A stretch of DNA of 64,000 nt from Mycobacterium celatum (GCF_002101595.1 NZ_LQOM01000031.1:1-64000), one strand, 5' to 3'; positions 34,032-42,228 are shown, counted from the first letter of the stretch. Notes: a model not told the origin generated them from the sequence alone. Program-made: numbers and translations.

Positions 34032-34795
34032 TGCACGAACTCGATATTCGCCATCTTGGGTTTTCCGCCGTCCCTGCGAAGGCCCAGCGCGATCTGCCAG
34101 GAACGCGGTTGTGGCGGACCGTCGGGTGCCTTGGCCTCCGTCGTGGCTGCGACAAGGACGATCGCCGAATTATCGGTCATCGATTCGACGGCCACATCGT
34201 GCACGGTGACCGTGGTAGTCACCTTGGATTGCTCCAAGCCCTTGGTCAGCTTGTCAGCGATCACGGGGAAACTGTTCTTGAAGTTCCCTGTCGAGTTGTC
34301 AGCGATGCGCTGCATGTTCTCTTGGGCTTTACTGAAATCCAGGGACATCAAGGCGTCGATGCCCTGGCGGGCTGCCGCCGCGTACTCTGCGGCGCGTTGT
34401 CTTTGCTGCGAAGCAATATGGTCCTGCCGGACCATATAACCGCTCGCTGCGAGTGAGGCACAGATAAACACGATCCCCGCGCCGACGGCGATGGCTTTCC
34501 TACCTGGGCGACGCAGGCGCCGAGAGCGAGGAGCGCCTTCCGCGGACTGGTCGAGGGCCGCACCATCATCGGCCGAATCTGCCGTGCCCGCACCTTCGGA
34601 ATGATCAGATAGCGTTGCGCCGGCTTCCCGGCGCAGCCGTATCGCGCGCGCGCGGGCCGCCGCAGCTCGTGCTTCCGCCTCAGCGGCTGCGGCCTCTGCC
34701 TCGGCCGCCTCTGCCAAATCAAGGAGGCTGGCTTCTGGCGCCTCGTCACCCTGGTTGGCATCGAGCGCCGAGGCGGGCCGCTCGGGGGAAGTCAT
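34028..34795 (-). CDS. Mce-associated membrane protein with Ala/Glu coiled-coil N-terminus
   Basis: A 255-residue Mam-type protein. Residues about 25-60 form a highly charged Ala/Glu/Arg helix likely to coil. A membrane segment lies at about 100-118 (AIAVGAGIVFICASLAASGYMV), followed by a periplasmic domain like that of its neighbour. It is probably a tandem paralogue of the 33390-34031 gene and co-translated with it (ATGA). The start ATG at 34795 is the first in the frame and fits the family, in which disordered N-termini are common. Confidence 0.83.
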   Translation of the reverse strand: MTSPERPASALDANQGDEAPEASLLDLAEAAEAEAAAAEAEARAAAARARAIRLRREAGATLSDHSEGAGTADSADDGAALDQSAEGAPRSRRLRRPGRKAIAVGAGIVFICASLAASGYMVRQDHIASQQRQRAAEYAAAARQGIDALMSLDFSKAQENMQRIADNSTGNFKNSFPVIADKLTKGLEQSKVTTTVTVHDVAVESMTDNSAIVLVAATTEAKAPDGPPQPRSWQIALGLRRDGGKPKMANIEFVQ

Positions 34796-34998
34796 CCAGA
34801 ACTCCTTGTTTAGATGGATCGTGCACTGCGAGCCAGCGAAAATGATATTCCGGAACCGGCGGCCAGCGGCCCTGGTTGGGTACGCCGCTCGATCCTCGAC
34901 GGTATCGGCCGGAACGGCACACGACGGAGGCTAGCATGGCGTGGAATAATCCTCTCGAAAACCGAGAATTCGGCTTTCACCCGTGCGAGACTAGCAGG

Positions 34999-35403
34999 AT
35001 GCGATCGATCGTGGCGGCTGTGGCTGCGCTGGTGGTCGCTGGTGGACTGGCAGCAGTGCCGGCGGCGGCCGAGCCCACCACCAGTTGCGACGACCCCAGC
35101 TGTGTTCCGGGCATCCAGCCGGGTGTGGTCCTCGGTGCACTCTGTGAGAACACGACCTACTATGTGTTCGGCGTGACGGCCTTCGCCCCGGGCGGCTCGG
35201 ACGGGCCAAACAGGATCGTGTTCTGCGGTTCGCCGAGGAGGTACGCGCCGCGATGGTTCCGGTCACCAAGTTTGGTCGGGATCAAAGAATTAGGTGCGGA
35301 CTGCACGCCCTATCTGAACATGGTCGCGCAGGCGCCGGACGGACTATTCCTGACTTGTATGGCGCAGAACGGTCGAACGGTCTGGGTGCGCGGCGACACA
35401 TAG
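34999..35403 (+). CDS. small secreted protein, six cysteines
   Basis: A 134-residue exported protein. Its signal peptide ends AAA24 before EPTTS. The mature chain has six cysteines (30, 35, 49, 76, 102, 120), suggesting a compact disulfide-bonded domain. No known domain is recognised. ATG 34999 is preferred because it begins the signal peptide; the frame is open for 41 codons upstream but without signal features. It lies divergent from the Mce-associated genes and convergent with another small secreted protein. Confidence 0.78.
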   Translation: MRSIVAAVAALVVAGGLAAVPAAAEPTTSCDDPSCVPGIQPGVVLGALCENTTYYVFGVTAFAPGGSDGPNRIVFCGSPRRYAPRWFRSPSLVGIKELGADCTPYLNMVAQAPDGLFLTCMAQNGRTVWVRGDT

Positions 35404-35448
35404 TAGTTGCCCGCGCTTCACGAAACTGTCCGCCGTTCGTGCGCCGGG

Positions 35449-35805
35449 TCAGACCGCGCCGTCGCAGCCTCCCGGCGGCGCCATCGACGAGCTCACCAGT
35501 TCGTCACCTGTTACGCAGTGGAGTCCGTAGAAAGATACCTGCTCCGGGTTGAAGATCATGGAAGTCGGTACGGGAAACTGGACGTAGCGCCAGTGCGAAC
35601 CGTCTGCGTATGGAACGCCATCGCAGTAGTAGGCAGCCGCGCTATAGGGCGCGGCGATGGGTTTCGTTCCGTTGCCCCCAGGACAATAGCCGATTTTCAC
35701 GTCAGGCATGTGAGGGTCGGAATTGGTATCGGCCACAGCGGGTACGGCGACGGCGGGCACAGCTGATAGCGCTACCGCGACCGCAGCGATTAATCGTCGC
35801 TTCAT
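35449..35805 (-). CDS. small secreted protein, four cysteines
   Basis: A 118-residue exported protein with a clear signal peptide ending AVA25 before DTNSD. The mature part has four cysteines (41, 61, 97, 114) and aromatic-rich strands (HWRYVQFPVP). It is not recognised beyond the general type of small mycobacterial secreted proteins. Its 3' end faces the 34999-35403 gene with 45 bases between them, and its promoter lies in the 136 bases before the cyclase gene. Confidence 0.8.
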   Translation of the reverse strand: MKRRLIAAVAVALSAVPAVAVPAVADTNSDPHMPDVKIGYCPGGNGTKPIAAPYSAAAYYCDGVPYADGSHWRYVQFPVPTSMIFNPEQVSFYGLHCVTGDELVSSSMAPPGGCDGAV

Positions 35806-35941
35806 CGTTGGCGCCTTTCCTCGTCTCTCTGTTTTTACACCGCATCGTGTGATCCCACCTGAGGTTTGGTCGGCTGCGGTTCAGAACCGACCCTCCGGAG
35901 ATCGCCGTGCATGACGACGCGCGTCCCGCTACCGTCATCCT

Positions 35942-37438
35942 GTGAGCAGGCTGGCTGAAGCGCCACACGGCACCGTCGTTAGGCCGTCGATTCGGTACGC
36001 GGCCGGCTTGGCGTTCGCGCATCTGCTCAGCGTCGCCGAGGTCCTCGTCATCGTCGTCGTGCTCAGCGGCCACGGCCCCGGGGCCCGGGCCCATTCGAGC
36101 GGGAAATATGTGCTCACCTCGCTAGCAGTCGTGTTCCTCGGAACCGTTGTGGTGTTCGTCGCCGGTGTCATGGTGGTCGCTCCGTCACTGCGCTGGTTTC
36201 TCGCCGGGAATGAACCCGATACAAAACAGCGTGCTGCCGCAATGAAACTCATGCGCAATCAGTCGATCGTGCTGGCGACGACATGGGTTGCCAGCGGCGG
36301 GCTCTTCGTCCTGCTCGACCTCGATGGCGGCCTCACCGTTGCAGTGGCGACCGGGTTGGCCGTCGTCTTCGGCGGAGCCGCCGCGACAGGTACCGCCGTT
36401 CTGCTCACTCAACGAACGCTGCGCCCGATCATCGCCGCGGCGACACCGGGTTTCGAGGGTTTTGTGGTGGCCCCCGGTGTGCTGGCCCGGCTGATCGGCA
36501 TGTGGCTGCTGTCCAGCGCGCTTCCCAGCGCAGCCATTGCCGCCCTGGTCTTTCTTCACTCGAACGGGTGGATCCTTCCGAAGTCCGCTTCGGTGGAGCT
36601 CGCCGTGCTGGTGCTGTCGCTTGTCGCGGTGATGCTGGGCCTGCGGGGGATGATCCTGGTGTCGCGGTCGATCTCGGATCCGGTACGCGACGTGATCGAC
36701 GCGATGGGAGAAATCGAGCACGGCCGGATCGCCACATTCGTCGACGTTTATGAGCGTTCCGAAATCGGTCGTCTGCAAACCGGATTCAACCGCATGGTCG
36801 CCGGCCTAGCGGAACGTGACCGGCTCCGTGACCTGTTCGGCCGTCACGTCGGGGTAGACGTCGCGCGTCGCGCCCTGCAGCAGGGGGCATCGATGTCCGG
36901 AGACGTCGGGGAAGCGGCCATCCTGTTCGTCGACCTGGTGGGCTCGACGCAGTTGGCGGCCAGCCGCCCGCCGCGCGAGGTCGCCGAGGTGCTCAACGAC
37001 TTCTTCCGGATCGTGGTCGTCGCCGTCGACGAAAACCAGGGCCTGATCAACAAGTTCCAGGGCGACGCCGCGCTGGCGGTGTTCGGGGCACCGCTGCGCA
37101 CCAGCGGAGCCGCCTCCGCAGCATTGGCGACCGCGCGAGCGTTGGCGATCCGACTGAGGCAGCTGCCCGTGGTCGACTTCGGTATCGGCGTATCGGCCGG
37201 TCCGGTGTTCGCCGGGAACATCGGCGCCGAAAACCGCTACGAATACACCGTGATTGGTGATGCCGTCAACGAGGCCGCCCGGCTGGCCGATCTCGCCAAA
37301 ACCTCGGAACGACGGGTGCTGTGCTCGGATGCGGCCATCGAGCGTGCCGATGCCGCCGAGCGCCAGCACTGGGAATCACGCGGTTCCACAGTGTTGCGGG
37401 GCCGCTCGGAAGCGACGCACATCTCGTCGCCCACCTGA
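35942..37438 (+). CDS. membrane-bound class IIIb adenylate cyclase with HAMP domain
   Basis: A 498-residue cyclase of the Rv1318c-Rv1320c type. There are about six membrane helices (residues 20-240), a HAMP linker (about 240-295) and a cyclase homology domain (about 320-490). Metal aspartates are D331 (FVDLVGST) and D375 (KFQGDAALAVFG). The adenine-selecting pair is K371 and T436 (EYTVIGD). Threonine instead of aspartate defines class IIIb. Transition-state residues N443 and R447 are present, so it should make cAMP. GTG start at 35942. It stands alone, upstream of a vapBC module. Confidence 0.92.
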   Translation: MSRLAEAPHGTVVRPSIRYAAGLAFAHLLSVAEVLVIVVVLSGHGPGARAHSSGKYVLTSLAVVFLGTVVVFVAGVMVVAPSLRWFLAGNEPDTKQRAAAMKLMRNQSIVLATTWVASGGLFVLLDLDGGLTVAVATGLAVVFGGAAATGTAVLLTQRTLRPIIAAATPGFEGFVVAPGVLARLIGMWLLSSALPSAAIAALVFLHSNGWILPKSASVELAVLVLSLVAVMLGLRGMILVSRSISDPVRDVIDAMGEIEHGRIATFVDVYERSEIGRLQTGFNRMVAGLAERDRLRDLFGRHVGVDVARRALQQGASMSGDVGEAAILFVDLVGSTQLAASRPPREVAEVLNDFFRIVVVAVDENQGLINKFQGDAALAVFGAPLRTSGAASAALATARALAIRLRQLPVVDFGIGVSAGPVFAGNIGAENRYEYTVIGDAVNEAARLADLAKTSERRVLCSDAAIERADAAERQHWESRGSTVLRGRSEATHISSPT

Positions 37439-37459
37439 GTATGTGTGTATAGTGTGTGT
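37438..37459 (+). promoter_or_regulatory. GT-rich repeat promoter/operator of vapBC
   Basis: The 22 bases before the antitoxin ATG consist of overlapping GTGTGTAT/GTGTGTAT repeats around a TATAGT box. There is no room for a typical ribosome-binding site, so a short or leaderless transcript with autoregulation at the repeats is likely. Confidence 0.45.
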
Positions 37460-37684
37460 ATGACGCGGATCAACGTGTATGTGCCCGACGAGCTGGCGGA
37501 CCGAGTGCGCTCGGCCGACGTGAACGTGTCTGCGGTGGTACAAGCCGCGCTCGCCGACGAGCTTGACCGCAGAGCGACAAACACATGGCTCGAAGCCCTT
37601 CCGCCGTTACACGGGCGGAGATCACACGAGGAGGCCATCAAAGCGCTGGACGAAGTGCGCGACGAATTCGGCCGGTCATCGTGA
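37460..37684 (+). CDS. vapB: antitoxin of a VapBC module, ribbon-helix-helix type
   Basis: A 74-residue antitoxin. Residues 1-40 (TRINVYVPDELADRVRSADVNVSAVVQAAL) form a ribbon-helix-helix DNA-binding domain. The acidic C-terminus would bind the toxin. ATG 37460 is chosen over the ATG five codons upstream because the DNA-binding strand begins there and the upstream codons fall in the promoter repeat. It overlaps the toxin gene (GTGA). Confidence 0.85.
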   Translation: MTRINVYVPDELADRVRSADVNVSAVVQAALADELDRRATNTWLEALPPLHGRRSHEEAIKALDEVRDEFGRSS

Positions 37685-38085
37685 GCACAGCTGAGCATGT
37701 CGTGATCGACGCCTCCGCCGTCGTCGAACTGCTCGGAGATTTCACCTATGGCCAGGCTGTGCAGGAACGTCTACGCGATACCAGGATCCATGCGCCGGCG
37801 CACCTCGACGCAGAAGTCTTATCGGCTTTGGGGCGGCTCAACCGCTCAGGGACCATCGATGCCACCGAGGTTGAGGCCGGACTCACCCGACTTACGCAGT
37901 TCCCCGTGCAACGACACGGACTCGATACCCTCGTCCTCGGTGCATGGGCACGACGTGCCGACATCCGGCTTCTCGATGCGCTTTACGTCGAGTTGGCCAC
38001 TCAGCTTCGCGTTTCTCTGCTCACCGTTGATCGGAAGCTTGCGCGTGTATGTGGTATCGCCGAAGACCTCAGCGCCAGCGGCTGA
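37681..38085 (+). CDS. vapC: PIN-domain ribonuclease toxin (VapC family)
   Basis: A 134-residue PIN-domain toxin starting at GTG 37681, overlapping the antitoxin stop. Active-site acids fit D10 (VVIDASAVVELL), E42 (DAEVLSALG), D100 (LLDALYVELA) and D117 (TVDRKL). Its 3' end overlaps the convergent SDR gene by 17 bases, so the module sits exactly at the left border of the block syntenic with M. tuberculosis Rv0851c onward. Confidence 0.87.
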   Translation: MSTAEHVVIDASAVVELLGDFTYGQAVQERLRDTRIHAPAHLDAEVLSALGRLNRSGTIDATEVEAGLTRLTQFPVQRHGLDTLVLGAWARRADIRLLDALYVELATQLRVSLLTVDRKLARVCGIAEDLSASG

Positions 38086-38905
38086 CGACGGCGAGGCTGC
38101 GCTCCCACAACTCGCGGGCAAGGTCCGGGTCGTCGGCGCGGCGATTCGCTTTGGCGATCCGCTGGCGCACGTAGTATTCGCCGGATTTCCAGTCGCTTCC
38201 GGGCTTGCCCGACGCGAGCCACACCAGCGGGTCGGCCCCCTCGTCTGCGCTGGCCGTCAGATGCCGCACCGGTGTTCGTCGCATGATGGCAATGAACCGC
38301 GACCCAGAGGCGGGACCGAAGTTCGTGTCGACGTAGCCGGGGTCGAACGCCGCCACCGAAAGCCCCGCGTCATGGTAGCGTCGGTGTAATTCCTTGGCAA
38401 ACAAGACGATTCCGAGCTTGGTGAGTGCGTAGGCCTTGCTGGGCCGCACCCGATGGGTGTTCTCCAGGTCCTCGGCGCTGACCTTGCGGAGCAGTTTGTG
38501 CGAAGCACTGGACGTGTTGAGGACACACGCCCGCGAATCGACCAGCACGTCCAACAGCAGCGTGGTGAGCAGAAACGGCGCCAAATAGTTGACCTGGTAG
38601 GCCAGCTCATACCCGTCGCCGGTCATCTGCAGAGTGCTGGTCATGGCTCCGGCGTTGTTGGCCAGCACGTCAATTCGGGGATAGTGCGAGCGCAACTGCT
38701 GCGCCAACGACCGCACCTGCGACAGATCGGTGAAGTCGGCCACGAAACAGTCGACGTCCAATTCCGTTGCCACCGCGCGGGTTTTGCTTTCCGAGCGTCC
38801 GACCACGACGACTTGGGCCCCGTTGCGGGACAACCGGCGGGCAGCCGCCGCGCCAATCCCGTCGCTGGCGCCGGTGATGACAATCGTCTTATCTGCGGCG
38901 CTCAC
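38069..38905 (-). CDS. short-chain dehydrogenase, ortholog of Rv0851c
   Basis: A 278-residue SDR of the retinol-dehydrogenase-like group: TGASDGIG (11-18), NNAG (83-86), S132/S133, Y159 and K163. It has an extended C-terminal substrate region typical of this group. Its place before a fadD gene and pdc matches Rv0851c. It is co-translated with the P450 gene upstream (ATGA overlap), which is not part of the M. tuberculosis order as recalled, so here it may oxidise that P450's alcohol product. Confidence 0.87.
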   Translation of the reverse strand: MSAADKTIVITGASDGIGAAAARRLSRNGAQVVVVGRSESKTRAVATELDVDCFVADFTDLSQVRSLAQQLRSHYPRIDVLANNAGAMTSTLQMTGDGYELAYQVNYLAPFLLTTLLLDVLVDSRACVLNTSSASHKLLRKVSAEDLENTHRVRPSKAYALTKLGIVLFAKELHRRYHDAGLSVAAFDPGYVDTNFGPASGSRFIAIMRRTPVRHLTASADEGADPLVWLASGKPGSDWKSGEYYVRQRIAKANRRADDPDLARELWERSLAVVSRWR

Positions 38906-40179
38906 CCCGCCATGGTAAATGTGAGGTGCAGTTCGGAAAGTCCGCGCAGGATGTAGGTCGGCTCGTAGGTGTAGCGCCGCTCGCCGGCCGGTCCGTGTTT
39001 GGCCTCATTGATGCGAATGTCCGACATGCGGTCGAGAATGCGCTCGATCGAGACGCGACCCTCCACCCGGGCCAGCGGTGCGCCGGGACAGGAGTGCACC
39101 CCGCGGGCAAATGCCATGTGCTCGCGGACATTCTTGCGGTCGAGCTGAAACTCGTGCGGGTTGTCGAACCGGCGCGGATCACGGTTGACCGCACCCGGCA
39201 GCACCATCACGACGGTGCCGACGGGAATGTCGACCCCGCCGATGGTGGCCGGTTTGCGGGCCAGCCGCGAGTCGCTCTTGACCGGGCTCTCCATCCGCAA
39301 CGATTCTTCGATGAACGCCGGAATCAGGCTGCGGTCGCTCCGCAGCCTCTGCTGGATGTCGGGCCGGTCGCCGAGCACCTGCAGGGCCGCGGAGAGCAGT
39401 TTGGCGGTGGTTTCCTGACCGGCGGCGAACAGGAAGGTCGCCGACCGGACCACCTCGATGACTTCGGGTGTGGAGCCGTCGGGATACTTCGCGGTCGCCA
39501 ACGCGGTCAGCACGTCGTCGCGGGGTTGGCTGCGCCGGTCCTCGATGTAGGCGCAGAACTTGTCGTCGAGCCACTCCAGTGGGTTGACCCCTACCGACCC
39601 GTGGTCGAGCGAGCCCACCCGCGTTTCCGGACGATCGGCTCCCAGCACGGTGCGGAACTGCTTGTGGTCTTCCTCCGGTACACCGAGCAGATCGGCAATC
39701 ACCAAGGTGGCGAACGGTTTCGAATACTCGGCGATGAATTCACACTCGCCGTTGTCGAGGAACTCCTCGAGCTGGCGGTCGGCGAGGCTCCACATGAAGT
39801 CCTCGTTCTCCTTGAGCCGGCTCGGGGTCAGCAGCCGGCTCAGCAGCGAGCGCGCGCGGGTGTGGTCGGGCGGGTCCATCGTGACCATGTGCTCGAACAT
39901 CGGGAACTGCTCGCGGTGCGCGTCGATCTGGGCGGACAGGTCGTCACCCTCGGGCTCAAACGGCAACGGCGGGAACGGCCCGCCGAGCGCGACGCAGTTG
40001 GAGAACGTGTCGGGGTCCTTGTAGACCGCGTTTGCCTCTTCCCAGCCGGTGACCGCGACGACGTTGTAGTGCGGCAGCCGCAGCACGGGGTTTTGGCTGC
40101 GCAGGTAGTCGAAGTAGGCATACGGGTCGGGGACCAGGGAGGCGTCGGTGAAAAAGTCGACCGATTCGAAAGTGGTCAT
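38902..40179 (-). CDS. cytochrome P450
   Basis: A 425-residue P450 with heme loop AFARGVHSCPGAPLARVEGR (ligand cysteine about residue 364) and I-helix FAAGQETT. The start is taken at MTTFESVDFF (40179). The longer frame reaches into the operator region before the TetR gene. No ferredoxin is adjacent, unlike the other two P450s, but a BFD-type ferredoxin is encoded 5 kb away. It overlaps the downstream SDR gene by four bases and is divergent from a TetR regulator, which probably controls the pair. Confidence 0.9.
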   Translation of the reverse strand: MTTFESVDFFTDASLVPDPYAYFDYLRSQNPVLRLPHYNVVAVTGWEEANAVYKDPDTFSNCVALGGPFPPLPFEPEGDDLSAQIDAHREQFPMFEHMVTMDPPDHTRARSLLSRLLTPSRLKENEDFMWSLADRQLEEFLDNGECEFIAEYSKPFATLVIADLLGVPEEDHKQFRTVLGADRPETRVGSLDHGSVGVNPLEWLDDKFCAYIEDRRSQPRDDVLTALATAKYPDGSTPEVIEVVRSATFLFAAGQETTAKLLSAALQVLGDRPDIQQRLRSDRSLIPAFIEESLRMESPVKSDSRLARKPATIGGVDIPVGTVVMVLPGAVNRDPRRFDNPHEFQLDRKNVREHMAFARGVHSCPGAPLARVEGRVSIERILDRMSDIRINEAKHGPAGERRYTYEPTYILRGLSELHLTFTMAG

Positions 40180-40251
40180 GTACTGCGTGCCTCCCGAAGC
40201 TGAGATTGGATTGACGGCGACGTGAGCTGGCGTCACCGGGAAATCGACCAA

Positions 40252-40273
40252 AGTGCTGAGCACTTGCTTAGCA
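40252..40273. promoter_or_regulatory. candidate TetR operator (TGCT/AGCA palindromes)
   Basis: AGTGCT-G-AGCACT is a perfect palindrome (40252-40264) followed at once by TGCTTAGCA (40265-40273), a second TGCT-N-AGCA half-copy. It lies between the P450 (start 40179) and the TetR gene (start 40359), the usual place for an operator bound by the adjacent TetR protein. Confidence 0.55.
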
Positions 40274-40358
40274 TGAGGCTAATGTCGGGGTCAAGGTCGA
40301 GAGCGTCGCCGACGCTACGATCGGCGTGGTCGGCACAGTGGGAGGTTCGGAGCATCGC

Positions 40359-40958
40359 ATGACAACGGCGCGCAGAATCGGGGCGCCGGACGCGAAGAAT
40401 CGTTCCGTGCTGCTCGACGCGGCCGAGCAGTTGATGCTCGACGAGGGTTATGCCGCAGTCACTTCCCGCCGCGTCGCCCAGAAGGCCGCGCTCAAGCCGC
40501 AGCTCGTGCACTACTACTTCCGCACCATGGACGATCTGTTTCTCGCGGCCTTCCGTCGTCGCGCCGAAGAAGGCCTCGAGGCGCACGCCCACGCTTTGGC
40601 GTCGCCGCAACCACTGTGGGCGTTGTGGCGGTTCAGCATCGATCCCGCGGCCACCGCGCTGACGATGGAGTATGTCGCGCTGGCCAATCACCGCAAGGCG
40701 CTCAAAGCCGAAATCGCTTACTACGCCGAGCGTTTCCGTGAGGAGCAGACCAAGGCGGTGTCGACGGTGCTGGAGCGCTACGGGATGGACCCCGCCGAGG
40801 TTCCGCCGCTGGTGTGGTCGGTGCTGATCACCAGCGTGTCGCGGGTGCTGGTGATGGAACAGGCGCTGGGCATGTCGGCGGGCCATGCCGAAACGGTGGC
40901 GTTCGTCGAACGCTATCTGCGCCGTCTGGAGGGCGAGCCGCAGACCGCTCACCAGTGA
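40359..40958 (+). CDS. TetR-family transcriptional regulator
   Basis: A 199-residue TetR regulator. The N-terminal helix-turn-helix is clear (TSRRVAQKAALKPQLVHYYFRTMDDLF, about 36-62) and the helical ligand-binding domain has no recognisable subfamily. The start is MTTARR at 40359; an earlier ATG at 40326 lacks family similarity. Divergent from the P450/SDR pair with a strong palindrome between them, so it likely represses that pair and itself. Its palindrome differs from the GAGAAT-type sites, so it is not the obvious regulator of those. Confidence 0.88.
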   Translation: MTTARRIGAPDAKNRSVLLDAAEQLMLDEGYAAVTSRRVAQKAALKPQLVHYYFRTMDDLFLAAFRRRAEEGLEAHAHALASPQPLWALWRFSIDPAATALTMEYVALANHRKALKAEIAYYAERFREEQTKAVSTVLERYGMDPAEVPPLVWSVLITSVSRVLVMEQALGMSAGHAETVAFVERYLRRLEGEPQTAHQ

Positions 40959-41353
40959 CGTATCGAGCAGAGCACGCCCTTGGGGCCGTCCTTGGATGCG
41001 ACTACTATGCCGTCCACCGTGAGATCGCAATGAAACTGTGGTTTGGCACTCGATAAACCGCTGCTGGCAGAAACCCACGCATACTGGTCGGGGTTGGCCA
41101 ACATGAGTTCGAATACCCATGGCTTACCCGGACCGACATCGGCTTGGATGTTCGGAGACCACTCGTACGGGTTGTGGCTCCAGGCCGCGAAGTGCGGCGG
41201 CTCGTTGTCCAGATAGTAGATGTCTGCGCGGATTGGGTTGGCAGCCGTCACGCTGTACTTGACACGATGCATGGGCGGATCGTCCGCGCGGGCCGTCGCG
41301 GCGAGGCTGGTCGCTGCCAACAGGAGCGTGAGCGTCGTACCGATCGTTTTCAC
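40949..41353 (-). CDS. small secreted protein, MmpS-like fold candidate
   Basis: A 134-residue exported protein with GTG start at 41353 (GTGA overlap with the enoyl-CoA hydratase stop). The signal peptide ends ARA23 before DDPPM. The mature part is beta-rich with VKYSVTAANPIRADIYYLD and a terminal CDLTVDGIVVAS...LCSIRHW pair of cysteines. The pattern recalls the periplasmic domain of MmpS and related small exported mycobacterial proteins. Function unknown. Its 3' end overlaps the convergent TetR gene by 10 bases. Confidence 0.78.
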   Translation of the reverse strand: MKTIGTTLTLLLAATSLAATARADDPPMHRVKYSVTAANPIRADIYYLDNEPPHFAAWSHNPYEWSPNIQADVGPGKPWVFELMLANPDQYAWVSASSGLSSAKPQFHCDLTVDGIVVASKDGPKGVLCSIRHW

Positions 41354-42090
41354 GTCGCACCTCCGGCCCGAGAGTTGTTGCCGCGGTTCATCACTCGATC
41401 GGCGGCCTGCCAGTGGGCGTCGTCGACCCACAGCCGCGCGAAAGCCTGCACCGCTTCATCGGCGGAAACGCCGCCCACCACACGTTTGATCTCGCCGGCC
41501 GGGCGGCTGGCCAACGCGCGTGCGATCATCCGCCAATCATCGTCGAAGCTGGACCGCGGCAACACCCGATCGACCAATCCGATGCGTTCGGCCTCGGCGG
41601 CGTCGAGCACGGTCCCGGTCCCGGCTAGCAGCAACGCCCGGCTCTTGCCGACCAGTCCGGCCAGCCGCTCCGCGCCGCCCCAGGCCGGCATGATCTCCAG
41701 CGTCACCTGGTTGAAGCCGATCTTGATGTCGTCCGCGGCCAGCCGGATATCGGCGGCGACGGCCACCTCGGCACCGCCGCCGAGCGCGTGACCGTTGAGC
41801 GCGGCGATCACCGGCGCAGGAAAACCGGCCAGCCGATCGCAGATGGTGCGCATCCGCCACGCCATCGCCGCCGCGTCGTCCTCGGTCCTGATCGCACTGA
41901 GCTCTTTGAGGTCTCCGCCGGATACGAATGCGCGATCACCCGCGCCGGTGATGGCCAGCGCGCTGGCCCCCTCGGCCGCATCGAGCGCCTTCTCCAGCTG
42001 GTCCATGGTGTCGAGGGCGATGGCGTTGCGCGCGTGCGGGCGGTCGATGGTGAGCAGAGCAAGACCCTGGTCGAACTCCAAGTCCACCAT
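41350..42090 (-). CDS. enoyl-CoA hydratase/isomerase family protein
   Basis: A 246-residue crotonase-fold protein. Oxyanion-hole segments are FVSGGDLKELS and ALNGHALGGGAEVAVAADI. The first catalytic glutamate position is held by E in GGGAEV. The region of the second (NQVTLEIMPAWGG) has glutamate one turn away, so hydratase activity is likely but not certain. It would hydrate an enoyl-CoA from the acyl-CoA dehydrogenases. Divergent from the amidohydrolase/fadD operon with two palindromes in the 158 bases between them. Confidence 0.87.
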   Translation of the reverse strand: MVDLEFDQGLALLTIDRPHARNAIALDTMDQLEKALDAAEGASALAITGAGDRAFVSGGDLKELSAIRTEDDAAAMAWRMRTICDRLAGFPAPVIAALNGHALGGGAEVAVAADIRLAADDIKIGFNQVTLEIMPAWGGAERLAGLVGKSRALLLAGTGTVLDAAEAERIGLVDRVLPRSSFDDDWRMIARALASRPAGEIKRVVGGVSADEAVQAFARLWVDDAHWQAADRVMNRGNNSRAGGAT

Positions 42091-42117
42091 TGCGGCACTC
42101 CATCACGCGATATTGGC

Positions 42118-42136
42118 ATTCTCCTCAGCGGAGAAT
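42118..42136. promoter_or_regulatory. candidate operator (site 5): ATTCTCC-N5-GGAGAAT
   Basis: A perfect 7+5+7 inverted repeat 28 bases upstream of the enoyl-CoA hydratase start. Its right half continues as GAGAATAGCAT, which matches the left half and spacer of the perfect site at 42210, so either arrangement could be what a regulator binds. Confidence 0.5.
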
Positions 42137-42209
42137 AGCATCGCCGTGGCGCTGACAGGGCGTCGATCCCAGGCTGGCCGCGACAACCGGGCATTGCGAT
42201 AGGCTGGGC

Positions 42210-42228
42210 GTGAGAATAGTATTCTCAC
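42210..42228. promoter_or_regulatory. candidate operator (site 6), best copy
   Basis: GTGAGAAT-AGT-ATTCTCAC, a perfect 8+3+8 inverted repeat ending 20 bases before the amidohydrolase ATG at 42249. It is the strongest of six related sites in the window. A GTG inside it begins a longer frame, but the GAAGGAGG ribosome-binding site and homology place the true start at 42249. Confidence 0.72.

Noticed and set aside
34948..34975. Partial inverted repeat CTCTCG...CCGAGAAT upstream of the secreted protein gene at 34999
   Set aside because: Only five bases per arm pair and the order of halves differs from the GAGAAT-N3-ATTCTC sites, so it was not added to the regulon.
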